Source of the DNA: Candidatus Sodaliphilus fimicaballi
Lineage (GTDB): Bacteria > Bacteroidota > Bacteroidia > Bacteroidales > Muribaculaceae
Reading direction: 5' to 3'
DNA: 7,192 nucleotides
NCBI GenBank assembly: GCA_018065165.1
Contig: JAGHTV010000388.1
Location: 1-7,192 of the forward strand
Positions within the stretch are counted from its first letter, which is position 1. Each line of letters starts with the position of its first letter. A program made the translations under genes and the position numbers. The notes beneath the pieces are model-generated. The model ran no database searches. It was not told the origin of the DNA and worked only from the letters and a program-made list of their open reading frames with translations. Below, piece after piece: positions 1-6,691 of the stretch.

Positions 1-918
1 GATGTGGACAAACTGGGTCAGCAATATCTGTACACAAATACCGATAATATCTTTCTTGCTCCTAAACGCCAAAAGGACGATAAGATATTGTACTTACGCA
101 AGACCGAACTAGAGTACAAGTATGAGACTCAAAACCACTTCTCTGTAGCCATTAGTTTTGAGCACAACATTCATGAGCAATCTAAGTTCCTTGAATTCAC
201 GCATAACGATGGAAATCAAGTGAAGCGATATACCGAAGCAGGATTTAAAGCTACTTTACGATATGCTCCGGGAGAGAAGTTCTATCAAACACGCTCTTAC
301 CGCATTCCCATCAATATGGATGCTCCAATAGTAACTCTTACACAAACCTATATGCCTAAAGGTTTTATGGGAAGCAAATATGAAATCAATAAAACCGAGT
401 TAGGAATTCAAAAACGCTTCTGGTTCTCAGCATTTGGATATACCGATATCATTGTTAAAGGCGGAAAATTGTGGAGCAAGGCAAGCTACCCCGATTTACT
501 GCTACCTAATGCCAACCTGTCATACACAATCCAACCCGAGTCATACGACTTGATGAGTGCTATGGAGTTTGTAAACGACCAGTATCTATCATGGGATGTA
601 ACATATTGGGGCAATGGCGTGCTCATGAATCGACTGCCACTGATCAAGAAGCTGAAATTGCGTGAGGTGATTTCTATGCGCGGTTTGTGGGGTAGCCTTA
701 GCGATAAGAACAATCCTGCTAAAAGCGATGACCTTTTCATGTTCCCGGCCGAGACACTATCTCAAACTATGGAAAAGACTCCATATATGGAGATGGCAGT
801 AGGTCTCGACAACATCTTCACAATATTGCGTGTTGACTATGTGTGGAGATTAAGTTATCGCCACACACCTGGAGTGGATCGCAACGGAGTGCGTATCCAA
901 CTACATTTCACATTCTAA
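1..918 (+). CDS. DUF5686 family outer-membrane protein, C-terminal part (5' end outside window)
   Basis: Frame 1 is open from the first base, so the 305 residues seen are the C-terminal part of a longer protein; the GTG at position 4 is internal, not a start. It matches what I know of DUF5686, a Bacteroidetes outer-membrane family that often carries an N-terminal carboxypeptidase-regulatory-like domain (not visible here). Supporting features are the PNANLSY segment (about 505-525), the MEFVNDQYLSWD segment (about 565-600), and NRLPLIKKLKLREV (about 628-669), a conserved stretch before the last strands. Alternating aromatic/polar segments and the final residues HFTF, with a terminal Phe, fit an outer-membrane beta-barrel recognised by the BAM machinery. 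No biochemical function is established that I know of; export or envelope roles would be guesses. The TAA stop (916-918) overlaps the stop of the convergent aguB gene. Family call fairly sure, function unknown. Confidence 0.85.
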   Translation, partial: DVDKLGQQYLYTNTDNIFLAPKRQKDDKILYLRKTELEYKYETQNHFSVAISFEHNIHEQSKFLEFTHNDGNQVKRYTEAGFKATLRYAPGEKFYQTRSYRIPINMDAPIVTLTQTYMPKGFMGSKYEINKTELGIQKRFWFSAFGYTDIIVKGGKLWSKASYPDLLLPNANLSYTIQPESYDLMSAMEFVNDQYLSWDVTYWGNGVLMNRLPLIKKLKLREVISMRGLWGSLSDKNNPAKSDDLFMFPAETLSQTMEKTPYMEMAVGLDNIFTILRVDYVWRLSYRHTPGVDRNGVRIQLHFTF

Positions 919-1790
919 TCAAGGAATCTTTTTGTTAGACCGTCGTAATTTTCTATACGGCGATCACGAAGGAATGGCCACCAGCGGCGTACATTCTCGC
1001 TGCGTTGCATGTCAACCTCAACAATAGTCTCAACTTCCTTGTCAATAGGAGCATTATAGAGAATTTCGCCCTGTGGACCTGCAACAAAACTACTGCCCCA
1101 GAACTGAATACCATTGGTTTGTCTCGACGGATCCTCCTCATGGCCAACACGGTTGACAGTAATAACGGGCAACCCATTTGCAACAGCGTGACCTCGTTGC
1201 ACTGTCATCCATGCTTCACGCTGGCGAGCTTGTTCCTCTGGAGTATCACTGCTCTCATAACCAATAGCAGTGGGGTAGATGAGCAACTGTGCTCCCTTAA
1301 GTGCCATCATGCGAGCTGCTTCGGGGTACCATTGATCCCAGCATACAAGTACACCAAGTCGGCCAAGCGATGTGTCAATAGGTTCAAAGCCGAGATCTCC
1401 AGGAGTAAAGTAGAATTTCTCATAGTAAGCAGGATCATCAGGAATATGCATCTTGCGATACTTACCTGCTACACTGCCATCAGTATCATATACAACTGCT
1501 GTATTGTGGTAGAGTCCTGCGGCACGGCGTTCAAACATAGAAGTTACAAGAACAATGCCACACTCACGAGCAACCGACGAATACAATCCTGTCACCTCAC
1601 CCGGAATAGCAACTGCCAAGTCAAAATTGTTTACATCTTCAACCTGACAAAAATACAATGAGTCATGTAACTCCTGCAAGACAACCATCACCGCACCTTG
1701 AGATGCAAGTTTCTTGATTTTAGAAATCAAACTACTGCGATTGAGCTCAATATCAGCAGTATTATGTTGTTGTATGATACCTATTTTCAT
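915..1790 (-). CDS. aguB: N-carbamoylputrescine amidase
   Basis: This 291-residue carbon-nitrogen hydrolase of the nitrilase superfamily hydrolyses N-carbamoylputrescine to putrescine, CO2 and ammonia in the cytoplasm. It is the last step of the agmatine route to putrescine. The catalytic triad is visible: Glu40 (in VVLQELHDS), Lys113 (in YRKMHIPDD) and Cys150 (in LVCWDQWYPE). The 73- and 37-residue spacings match the plant enzyme as I recall it. The AYYEKFYFTPGD segment (121-132) and PTAIGYE (173-179) are also typical of this branch, and the length is normal. The ATG at 1790 overlaps the aguA TGA stop as ATGA, so translation is probably coupled to aguA. The TAG stop (915-917) lies inside the end of the convergent DUF5686 gene, leaving no room for a terminator between them. 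Another nitrilase-type amidase is the alternative, but the aguA neighbour makes this call strong. Confidence 0.95.
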   Translation of the reverse strand: MKIGIIQQHNTADIELNRSSLISKIKKLASQGAVMVVLQELHDSLYFCQVEDVNNFDLAVAIPGEVTGLYSSVARECGIVLVTSMFERRAAGLYHNTAVVYDTDGSVAGKYRKMHIPDDPAYYEKFYFTPGDLGFEPIDTSLGRLGVLVCWDQWYPEAARMMALKGAQLLIYPTAIGYESSDTPEEQARQREAWMTVQRGHAVANGLPVITVNRVGHEEDPSRQTNGIQFWGSSFVAGPQGEILYNAPIDKEVETIVEVDMQRSENVRRWWPFLRDRRIENYDGLTKRFLD

Positions 1791-2821
1791 TTCTTAAGTG
1801 TATTAGCAAATAATTGCATGGTCACACAGTGAAGTGAACCATGTTGTTTAATAAGAGCATTGCAATCAATAGCAATAATTTTTCGGTTGGGGAATGCTTT
1901 CTGAATCACATCCAATGCTAGTTTGTCACAGTCTTGACTATAAACTGGTACAAGGACTTGATGATTCATAATCAAGAAATTGGCATAAGTAGCAGGTAAG
2001 CGGAATGCAGGAATATCATTCTCACAAATTGGAGCAGGCGAAGGTAAACGAAGCAATTGGTAAGGTTGACCTTGGGCATTTGTTGCATGCTTTAGTTCTT
2101 CCTCCATAGCTTTTAATGATTCATATTGTTCATCATTTACATCGTCGCAGCCCACATAGACTATTGTGTTATCAGGAGCAAAGCGAGCAATAGTGTCGAC
2201 ATGCCCATCTGTATCATCGCCTGTCAAATAACCATTCTCAATCCATAATACCTTCTCAGCTCCAAGTCGGGCCTTGAGTTCATTCTCAATTTGTTCACGA
2301 TTGAGCCATGGATTACGATTCTCTTGAAGCAGACACATACTTGTAGTCATTATGGTGCCATTGCCATCGCTCTCGATACTGCCACCCTCGAGCACCAAGT
2401 CACGATTAGAAACTAAAGGCACATCAAATGCTCCTTGTTCGGCCAATCGCATACTGATAAGATTATCACAATCAGCAGCAAATTTCATTCCCCAAGCATT
2501 GAATGTAAAATCAAGCAATAGGGGAGAACCGTCCTTAATAACACCAATGGGTCCAAAATCACGAGCCCAAGTGTCATTGTTAGCAATCTCATAGAAATGT
2601 ATCTTGCTATAGTCTACATCACCCAGTTGTGACTTGGTTTCCTCAATATCGTAAGTGACAATGATCAAGTCTTCATCCTCAATAATGGCACGAGCGATAT
2701 TAACGTAGCACTCAGTGACCTCGTCAAGGATATAGGCCCAGTCAGTAGCTTCGTTGGGCCAAGTAAGTATTACTGCATCTTGAAGTTCCCACTCGGCGGG
2801 AAAACGCAATTTGTTGCTCAT
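1787..2821 (-). CDS. aguA: Agmatine deiminase
   Basis: This 344-residue protein of the peptidyl-arginine-deiminase-like (PAD_porph, guanidino-group-modifying) superfamily converts agmatine to N-carbamoylputrescine and ammonia. Visible signatures are WPNEATDWAY near the N-terminus (21-30), NDTWARDFGP (82-91, with the substrate-binding Arg-Asp), LEGGSIESDG (144-153), GDDTDGHVDT (201-210, His207 as catalytic His) and GSLHCVT (328-334, Cys332 as the nucleophile that forms the amidino-thioether). The segment before the Cys reads KQHGSLHC rather than the GGGNIHC of plant and Pseudomonas enzymes, probably a subfamily trait. It is shorter than the plant enzyme (about 380 residues) but complete. The start is the ATG at 2821, about 20 bases from a predicted transcription start. 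It is first in the operon with aguB, which performs the next step. No arginine decarboxylase is in the window, so agmatine must come from elsewhere. Confidence 0.95.
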   Translation of the reverse strand: MSNKLRFPAEWELQDAVILTWPNEATDWAYILDEVTECYVNIARAIIEDEDLIIVTYDIEETKSQLGDVDYSKIHFYEIANNDTWARDFGPIGVIKDGSPLLLDFTFNAWGMKFAADCDNLISMRLAEQGAFDVPLVSNRDLVLEGGSIESDGNGTIMTTSMCLLQENRNPWLNREQIENELKARLGAEKVLWIENGYLTGDDTDGHVDTIARFAPDNTIVYVGCDDVNDEQYESLKAMEEELKHATNAQGQPYQLLRLPSPAPICENDIPAFRLPATYANFLIMNHQVLVPVYSQDCDKLALDVIQKAFPNRKIIAIDCNALIKQHGSLHCVTMQLFANTLKK

Positions 2822-2844
2822 TTGATAATAATTGAATTTGAGTT

Positions 2845-2875
2845 CAAAATTAAAGAATTTTTATCAAATTTCAAA
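2845..2875 (-). promoter_or_regulatory. Predicted Bacteroidetes-type promoter of aguAB
   Basis: On the minus strand, TTTG (2875-2872) is followed after exactly 19 bases by TAATTTTG (2852-2845). This fits the known Bacteroides consensus TTTG-N19-21-TAnnTTTG with no mismatch. Transcription would begin near 2840, giving a leader of about 20 A/T-rich bases before the aguA ATG, too short for a riboswitch. It lies downstream of the lon hairpin, so aguAB probably has its own transcript. The region is A/T-rich, so a chance match is possible. Confidence 0.65.
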
Positions 2876-2912
2876 TTGTTGTATCAGATATTTTCTGTTG
2901 ATAGACACAAAG

Positions 2913-2959
2913 CAGCCTTGCCAGAATGACATTTAATAGTCATTATACAGGCAAGGCTG
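2913..2959 (-). terminator. Two-part hairpin after lon, candidate terminator
   Basis: A perfect 10-bp inverted repeat, CAGCCTTGCC (2913-2922) and GGCAAGGCTG (2950-2959), begins about 20 bases after the lon stop in the direction of lon transcription. Within it a second perfect 6-bp repeat, AATGAC (2925-2930) and GTCATT (2939-2944), closes an 8-base loop. The two stems are separated by 2 bases on one side and 5 on the other. Seven of the ten outer pairs are G-C in A/T-rich surroundings. On the minus strand it is followed by CTTTGTGTC, only a weak U-tract, so it may be a poor intrinsic terminator or a 3'-end stabiliser of lon mRNA. Confidence 0.55.
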
Positions 2960-2979
2960 ATGTATGATATAAGTGATTT

Positions 2980-5430
2980 TTACAATTCTATTGCATTTTT
3001 TACCTTCTCATCAAGTAGAGCAAAGTTCAGGACATCGTCAATTGTGTCAACATAGTGGAAAGTAAGACCTTTCAGGTATGTCTCATCGATATCTTCAATA
3101 TCCTTGCGATTTTCTTTACACAACATAATGTCGGTAATACCCGAGCGCTTGGCAGCAAGTATCTTCTCCTTGATACCACCCACAGGCAAGACCTTTCCTC
3201 TCAATGTTGTTTCACCCGTCATTGCAAGATGACTGCGAACCTTACGCTGAGTGAAAGTTGACGCGAGTGAAGTAACCATAGTTATACCTGCCGATGGGCC
3301 ATCCTTAGGAACTGCACCTTCAGGAACATGTACATGTACATTGTACTTTTCAAATACGGCAGGATCAATACCCAATTTTTCGCAATGGGCTTTAATGTAT
3401 TGCATTGCAATAGTTGCCGATTCCTTCATCACGTCGCCCAAGTTGCCAGTAAGTGTAAGTTTCTCACCCTTGCCCTTAGACAATGAAGATTCAATATATA
3501 GAATTTCTCCTCCTACAGCAGTCCACGCAAGGCCAGTTACAACGCCAGCAAAGTCGTTACCCTCATAGCGGTCACGATTATAGTTCTTGGGACCAAGGTA
3601 TTTGGGCAACATATCAACGGTAACTGATGTTGGGAACTCATCACCATAAGCCTTAAGGCGTGCTATCTTACGTAACACTTGAGCAATCTTCTTCTCAAGT
3701 TCACGCACACCGCTCTCGCGAGTGTAAGAACCTATAATTTCAGAGATAACCTTAGTGTCAAACTTGATTTCCTTTGCTTCAAAACCATTCAATTCAAGTT
3801 GCTTGGGAATCAAATGTCGACGAGCAATTTGTACCTTCTCTTCCTGGATATAACTATTTATCTCTATTATCTCCATACGGTCGAGTAGGGGTTGACTAAT
3901 AGTTGACAATGAGTTGGCAGTTGCAATAAACAGCACCTTTGACAAGTCATAATCCACATCAAGATAGTTGTCATGGAACTTATTGTTCTGTTCGGGGTCA
4001 AGCACCTCAAGCAGAGCATTTGAAGGATCGCCCTTATAATCCTTACCCACCTTGTCAATCTCATCAAGAACGATTACAGGATTTGATGTACCCGACTTAA
4101 TCATCGCATCAATAATACGACCAGGCATAGCACCAATATAAGTGCGACGATGACCTCTAATCTCGGCTTCGTCGTGGAGACCACCAAGGGAGATGCGGGC
4201 ATACTTGCGATTGAGTGATTCGGCAACCGAGCGACCAAGAGAGGTCTTACCAACTCCCGGAGGACCAAATAAGCAAATGATAGGTGCCTTGAGGTCGCCA
4301 CGCAACTTAAGCACTGACAAATGCTCAAGAATACGATCCTTAACCTTTTGCAATCCATAGTGGTCCTTATTCAGTTTAGCCTCAACTTTCTTCAAGTTGA
4401 AATTATCCTCGCTGTAAGTATTCCAAGGAAGATTCAGATAGTTGTCAAGATATGAATACTGGACTGCATAGTCGGGCGATTGCGGATTCAATCTCTCAAG
4501 CTTTCTCAACTCTTTGTAGAACTGGTCGCGAGTAGTGTCGTTCCATTTTTTACCAGATGCACGGTTCTCAAGATCTTCAAAATCATCATTACCATTGCCC
4601 AGTTCTTCCTGGATGGTCCTGATTTGTTGCTGCAAGAAGTGCTCGCGTTGCTGCTGAGACAAGTCTTCGCGTGTACGCGATTGAATATCGGCCTTGAGTT
4701 CTACAAGTTCGGCCTCTTGACGCAAATATGAATACAACAGGTAGCCACGCTTTTTCATGTTATGCTCCTCAAGCATAGCCTGTTTCTTTTCTGGGTCAAA
4801 TTGGACATTAGTCGCAAGGAAGTTAATTAGATAAAATGGATTATCTATATTCTTCATTGCAAACAGCATATCACGACCAGCCTCTCCCATATTAGTGAGC
4901 ATTTTCAATGTGAGTTCTGAAATAGAATTCATGAGCACATTGAACTCGGTATCGCCCTTAGCAGGCTTAGTTTCCTTTATGGGAGTAACCGCACCCTTGA
5001 GATAGGGCACAGTCTCAGTTATCTCGTCAAGAATAAATGGCGAGCGTCCTTGCAGTATTACATTTGTAGTACCATCGGGCAACTCAATAACCTTAATAAT
5101 GTCGGCCGAGGTACCTTCTTTATATAAATCCTTTTGAGCCGGGTCTTCAACATGCCTGTCAAATTGGCACACGACACCCATGGGACGGTGACTCTTGGCA
5201 GTATCCTGAATAAGTTTGAGTGACTTCTGGCGACCAACAGCCACTGGCATAGTCATACCAGGGAACAAGACCATGTCACGCAAAGTCAAAATGGGTAATA
5301 CCATCTTACCGTTCTCGTCTAGGTCGGCCTCGTCATTGTTAGGTGTATGTATTTCAGTGATAATAGGCATCACATGTGTAGCCGCGGTATCACTCATTTC
5401 AATGTCGATATCTTCAAAAAATTTGTTCAT
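2980..5430 (-). CDS. lon: ATP-dependent protease La (Lon, endopeptidase La)
   Basis: This 816-residue Lon protease is a cytoplasmic AAA+ serine protease that unfolds and degrades damaged and regulatory proteins as an oligomeric ring. The substrate-binding N-terminal domain starts at LPILTLRDMVLFPG (45-58). A charged, Gln-rich helical linker (about 235-280) precedes the AAA+ module: Walker A GPPGVGKT (389-396), Walker B VIVLDEID (452-459), sensor ATAN (503-506) and LLDRME (515-520). The protease domain has the catalytic dyad Ser713 (KDGPSAG) and Lys756 (GGIKEK), spaced 43 residues as in E. coli Lon. I chose the ATG at 5430; a TTG codon just upstream (5433-5431) would add one Met and has no advantage. 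About 32 acidic residues precede the N-terminal domain compared with E. coli; Met12 is another possible start. It lies 63 bases downstream of rlmH and is followed by a hairpin. All catalytic residues are present. Confidence 0.98.
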   Translation of the reverse strand: MNKFFEDIDIEMSDTAATHVMPIITEIHTPNNDEADLDENGKMVLPILTLRDMVLFPGMTMPVAVGRQKSLKLIQDTAKSHRPMGVVCQFDRHVEDPAQKDLYKEGTSADIIKVIELPDGTTNVILQGRSPFILDEITETVPYLKGAVTPIKETKPAKGDTEFNVLMNSISELTLKMLTNMGEAGRDMLFAMKNIDNPFYLINFLATNVQFDPEKKQAMLEEHNMKKRGYLLYSYLRQEAELVELKADIQSRTREDLSQQQREHFLQQQIRTIQEELGNGNDDFEDLENRASGKKWNDTTRDQFYKELRKLERLNPQSPDYAVQYSYLDNYLNLPWNTYSEDNFNLKKVEAKLNKDHYGLQKVKDRILEHLSVLKLRGDLKAPIICLFGPPGVGKTSLGRSVAESLNRKYARISLGGLHDEAEIRGHRRTYIGAMPGRIIDAMIKSGTSNPVIVLDEIDKVGKDYKGDPSNALLEVLDPEQNNKFHDNYLDVDYDLSKVLFIATANSLSTISQPLLDRMEIIEINSYIQEEKVQIARRHLIPKQLELNGFEAKEIKFDTKVISEIIGSYTRESGVRELEKKIAQVLRKIARLKAYGDEFPTSVTVDMLPKYLGPKNYNRDRYEGNDFAGVVTGLAWTAVGGEILYIESSLSKGKGEKLTLTGNLGDVMKESATIAMQYIKAHCEKLGIDPAVFEKYNVHVHVPEGAVPKDGPSAGITMVTSLASTFTQRKVRSHLAMTGETTLRGKVLPVGGIKEKILAAKRSGITDIMLCKENRKDIEDIDETYLKGLTFHYVDTIDDVLNFALLDEKVKNAIEL

Positions 5431-5468
5431 CAAAATAATTAAATATGTAATTGTCCTTACAATAAAAG

Positions 5469-5476
5469 CAAATTTA
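5469..5476 (-). promoter_or_regulatory. Possible -7 box of a lon promoter
   Basis: In the 63-base gap between rlmH and lon, the minus strand reads TAAATTTG (5476-5469) followed by C, a perfect match to the Bacteroidetes -7 box TAnnTTTG. Transcription would start near 5462, about 30 bases before the lon ATG. No clean TTTG sits 19-21 bases upstream, so the -33 half is missing. lon may instead, or also, be read through from the rlmH transcript, as no strong terminator separates them. Confidence 0.4.
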
Positions 5477-5493
5477 GTGCCAGTGAAGCATCA

Positions 5494-5967
5494 TTATTCA
5501 TGATGATAAGGCTCATGATTCAATATAGTGCATGCCCTATACAATTGCTCAGTGAAAATGAGTCTTATCATCTCATGAGAAAATGTCATCTTGCTGAGCG
5601 ATAATTTATCGTTAGCCCTATTATATACATCGGTAGAGAAACCATAAGGTCCACCAACGACAAACACAATGCGACGAGCACCACTAGACATGCGTTTCTG
5701 CACATAACCAGCAAACTCAACCGAGCCATACTCCTTACCGTGTTCATCTAACAATACTACATAGTCACTGGTATCGAAGCGTTGAAGCAAATTCTCACCT
5801 TCCTGCTGTTTTTGCTGTGCCTCGGTCAATTTCTTTGTATTCTTGGCGTCAGCTATATACTGGATATCAAATGATATATAGTGAGACAAGCGTTTCACAT
5901 ACTCGTCGATGCCTTGTTTGAGATAACCAGTAACCGTTTTGCCAACTACAAATAATGAGAACTTCAT
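5494..5967 (-). CDS. rlmH: 23S rRNA (pseudouridine1915-N3)-methyltransferase RlmH
   Basis: This 157-residue SPOUT-class methyltransferase (COG1576, formerly YbeA) uses S-adenosylmethionine to methylate N3 of the pseudouridine in helix 69 of 23S rRNA, acting on assembled 70S ribosomes as a homodimer. Visible signatures are VLLDEHGKEYGS (71-82), the cofactor-loop motif VVGGPYG (103-109), the knot region LSLSKMTFSHEMIR (122-135) and the C-terminal QLYRACTILNHEPYHHE (141-157), which closely parallels the E. coli ending. Length is normal and the protein is complete. The ATG (5967-5965) shares one base with the TAA stop of the upstream HAD gene (TAATG), implying translational coupling. Only 63 bases separate its stop from the lon start. 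Confidence 0.96.
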   Translation of the reverse strand: MKFSLFVVGKTVTGYLKQGIDEYVKRLSHYISFDIQYIADAKNTKKLTEAQQKQQEGENLLQRFDTSDYVVLLDEHGKEYGSVEFAGYVQKRMSSGARRIVFVVGGPYGFSTDVYNRANDKLSLSKMTFSHEMIRLIFTEQLYRACTILNHEPYHHE

Positions 5968-6602
5968 TATATCTTTAACAATTTATCAAGTGTAAAGTTT
6001 TCAAACGAGTCAATAACCACATTGGCATACTCGGCAACAATCTCGCTAGGGTTGGTTGTAGGAAGTCCTATTACCTTACCACCAGCAGCGCGAGCAGCAC
6101 ACAAGCCCTTTATCGAGTCTTCAAAGATATAACATTGCTCAATGTCAACGCCTATCAACTTGGCTCCTAACAGGAAACACTCAGGGTCGGGTTTTGCTTT
6201 GCTCACCATTTCACCTGTCACAAATCCTTGGAAATGTGATTTAAAGTCGGGATGTTGCAAATAAACCGCATCCATTTTCTTTTGGTCGCTGCTGGTTACT
6301 ATGCAAGCGGGTATACCTGCATTATTCAACTCATTTATAAAATCGACTACACCAGGGAAATACTCATACTTCATGTCACGCTGGAAGTCATTAAGCATAT
6401 CAGTGACTAGGTTGCGAGTCTTCTCGTCAGGGTAGTGGTTATGTAAAATCTCAAAAAGATTTGAGCCCTTTATTACACTTGAAAAATTAGGTATATGAGT
6501 AGGGTATTTCTCCTCAACGGCATCCCAAAACTTAGAATAAATGCCCTCGGTATCTAATATAACTCCGTCTAAATCAAAAAGTACTCCTTTTGGTTCAATC
6601 AT
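5967..6602 (-). CDS. HAD-superfamily phosphatase (beta-phosphoglucomutase-like subfamily)
   Basis: This 211-residue HAD hydrolase has all four motifs. Motif I is FDLDGVILDTEG (9-20), with the nucleophile Asp10 and acid/base Asp12. Motif II is IVTSSD (101-106). Motif III is Lys137 in KAKPDP (135-140). Motif IV is IFEDSIKG (159-166), with the Mg-binding acidic pair Glu161-Asp162. A helical C1 cap lies at about residues 17-85. The subfamily includes beta-phosphoglucomutase, phosphoglycolate phosphatase and sugar-phosphate phosphatases; the exact substrate cannot be read from the sequence. A mutase is possible, but I lean to a phosphatase. The start is the ATG at 6602, which directly precedes motif I as usual and sits downstream of a good -7 box. 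Its TAA overlaps the rlmH ATG by one base, so the two are co-translated. Confidence 0.93.
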   Translation of the reverse strand: MIEPKGVLFDLDGVILDTEGIYSKFWDAVEEKYPTHIPNFSSVIKGSNLFEILHNHYPDEKTRNLVTDMLNDFQRDMKYEYFPGVVDFINELNNAGIPACIVTSSDQKKMDAVYLQHPDFKSHFQGFVTGEMVSKAKPDPECFLLGAKLIGVDIEQCYIFEDSIKGLCAARAAGGKVIGLPTTNPSEIVAEYANVVIDSFENFTLDKLLKI

Positions 6603-6630
6603 CTTAAAGTATTGTTAGTGAAAAACAATG

Positions 6631-6638
6631 CAAAGTTA
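6631..6638 (-). promoter_or_regulatory. Predicted -7 box of the HAD-rlmH promoter
   Basis: The minus strand reads TAACTTTG (6638-6631), followed by CA, a perfect match to the Bacteroidetes -7 box. Transcription would start near 6624, about 22 bases before the HAD ATG. The nearest upstream TTTG (6654-6651) is only 12 bases away, too close for a -33 box. At the usual distance there is only the weaker TTAC (6663-6660, 21 bases), so the -33 element is uncertain. It probably drives HAD, rlmH and perhaps lon. Confidence 0.55.
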
Positions 6639-6660
6639 CGATTATTTGAGCAAAAAGCAG

Positions 6661-6668
6661 TAAATTTG
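6661..6668 (+). promoter_or_regulatory. Predicted -7 box of the FAD-oxidoreductase promoter
   Basis: The plus strand reads TAAATTTG (6661-6668) followed by CA, a perfect TAnnTTTG match. Transcription would start near 6675, about 17 bases before the ATG at 6692. As on the other strand, a TTTG (6645-6648) lies only 12 bases upstream and a TTAC (6636-6639) 21 bases upstream, so the -33 element is weak. The -33 region of this promoter falls on the -7 box of the opposing one, so the two probably compete for RNA polymerase. Confidence 0.5.
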
Positions 6669-6691
6669 CATTATAAAATGTATTAATAAGA

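Larger units (their letters stand above)
6627..6672. repeat. 8-bp inverted repeat spanning the divergent promoter region
   Basis: AATGCAAA (6627-6634) and TTTGCATT (6665-6672) form a perfect 8-bp inverted repeat with a 30-base spacer. Each arm contains the end of one -7 box: TAACTTTGCATT on the minus strand (6638-6627) and TAAATTTGCATT on the plus strand (6661-6672), identical at 11 of 12 positions. The symmetry may simply reflect a shared promoter consensus extended to TTTGCA, or it may be an operator for a dimeric regulator. Confidence 0.6.

Noticed and set aside
1005..1661. Open frame of 218 codons on the plus strand, opposite aguB
   Set aside because: It lies wholly antisense to a gene with all catalytic residues. 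Its translation is rich in Cys, Ser and Asn with no recognisable motif, and it has no promoter-like site.
4101..4358. Minus-strand open frame of 85 codons inside lon
   Set aside because: It is an alternative frame of the Lon ATPase region; the real frame carries Walker A and flanking AAA+ sequence without a break.
5431..5433. TTG as the lon start codon
   Set aside because: An ATG follows immediately (5430-5428). A TTG start would add one residue and is far rarer in this group.
5216..5503. Open frame of 95 codons on the plus strand across the lon start and upstream gap
   Set aside because: Most of it is antisense to the conserved Lon N-terminal domain, and the translation resembles nothing I know.
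5492..5509. Small inverted repeat CATCAT/ATGATG around the rlmH stop as a terminator
   Set aside because: The stem is six mostly A-T pairs, part of it is coding sequence for the conserved C-terminus, and no T-tract follows.
6645..6654. TTTG (plus, 6645-6648) and TTTG (minus, 6654-6651) as -33 boxes of the divergent promoters
   Set aside because: Each is only 12 bases from its -7 box, while the Bacteroidetes consensus needs about 19-21.
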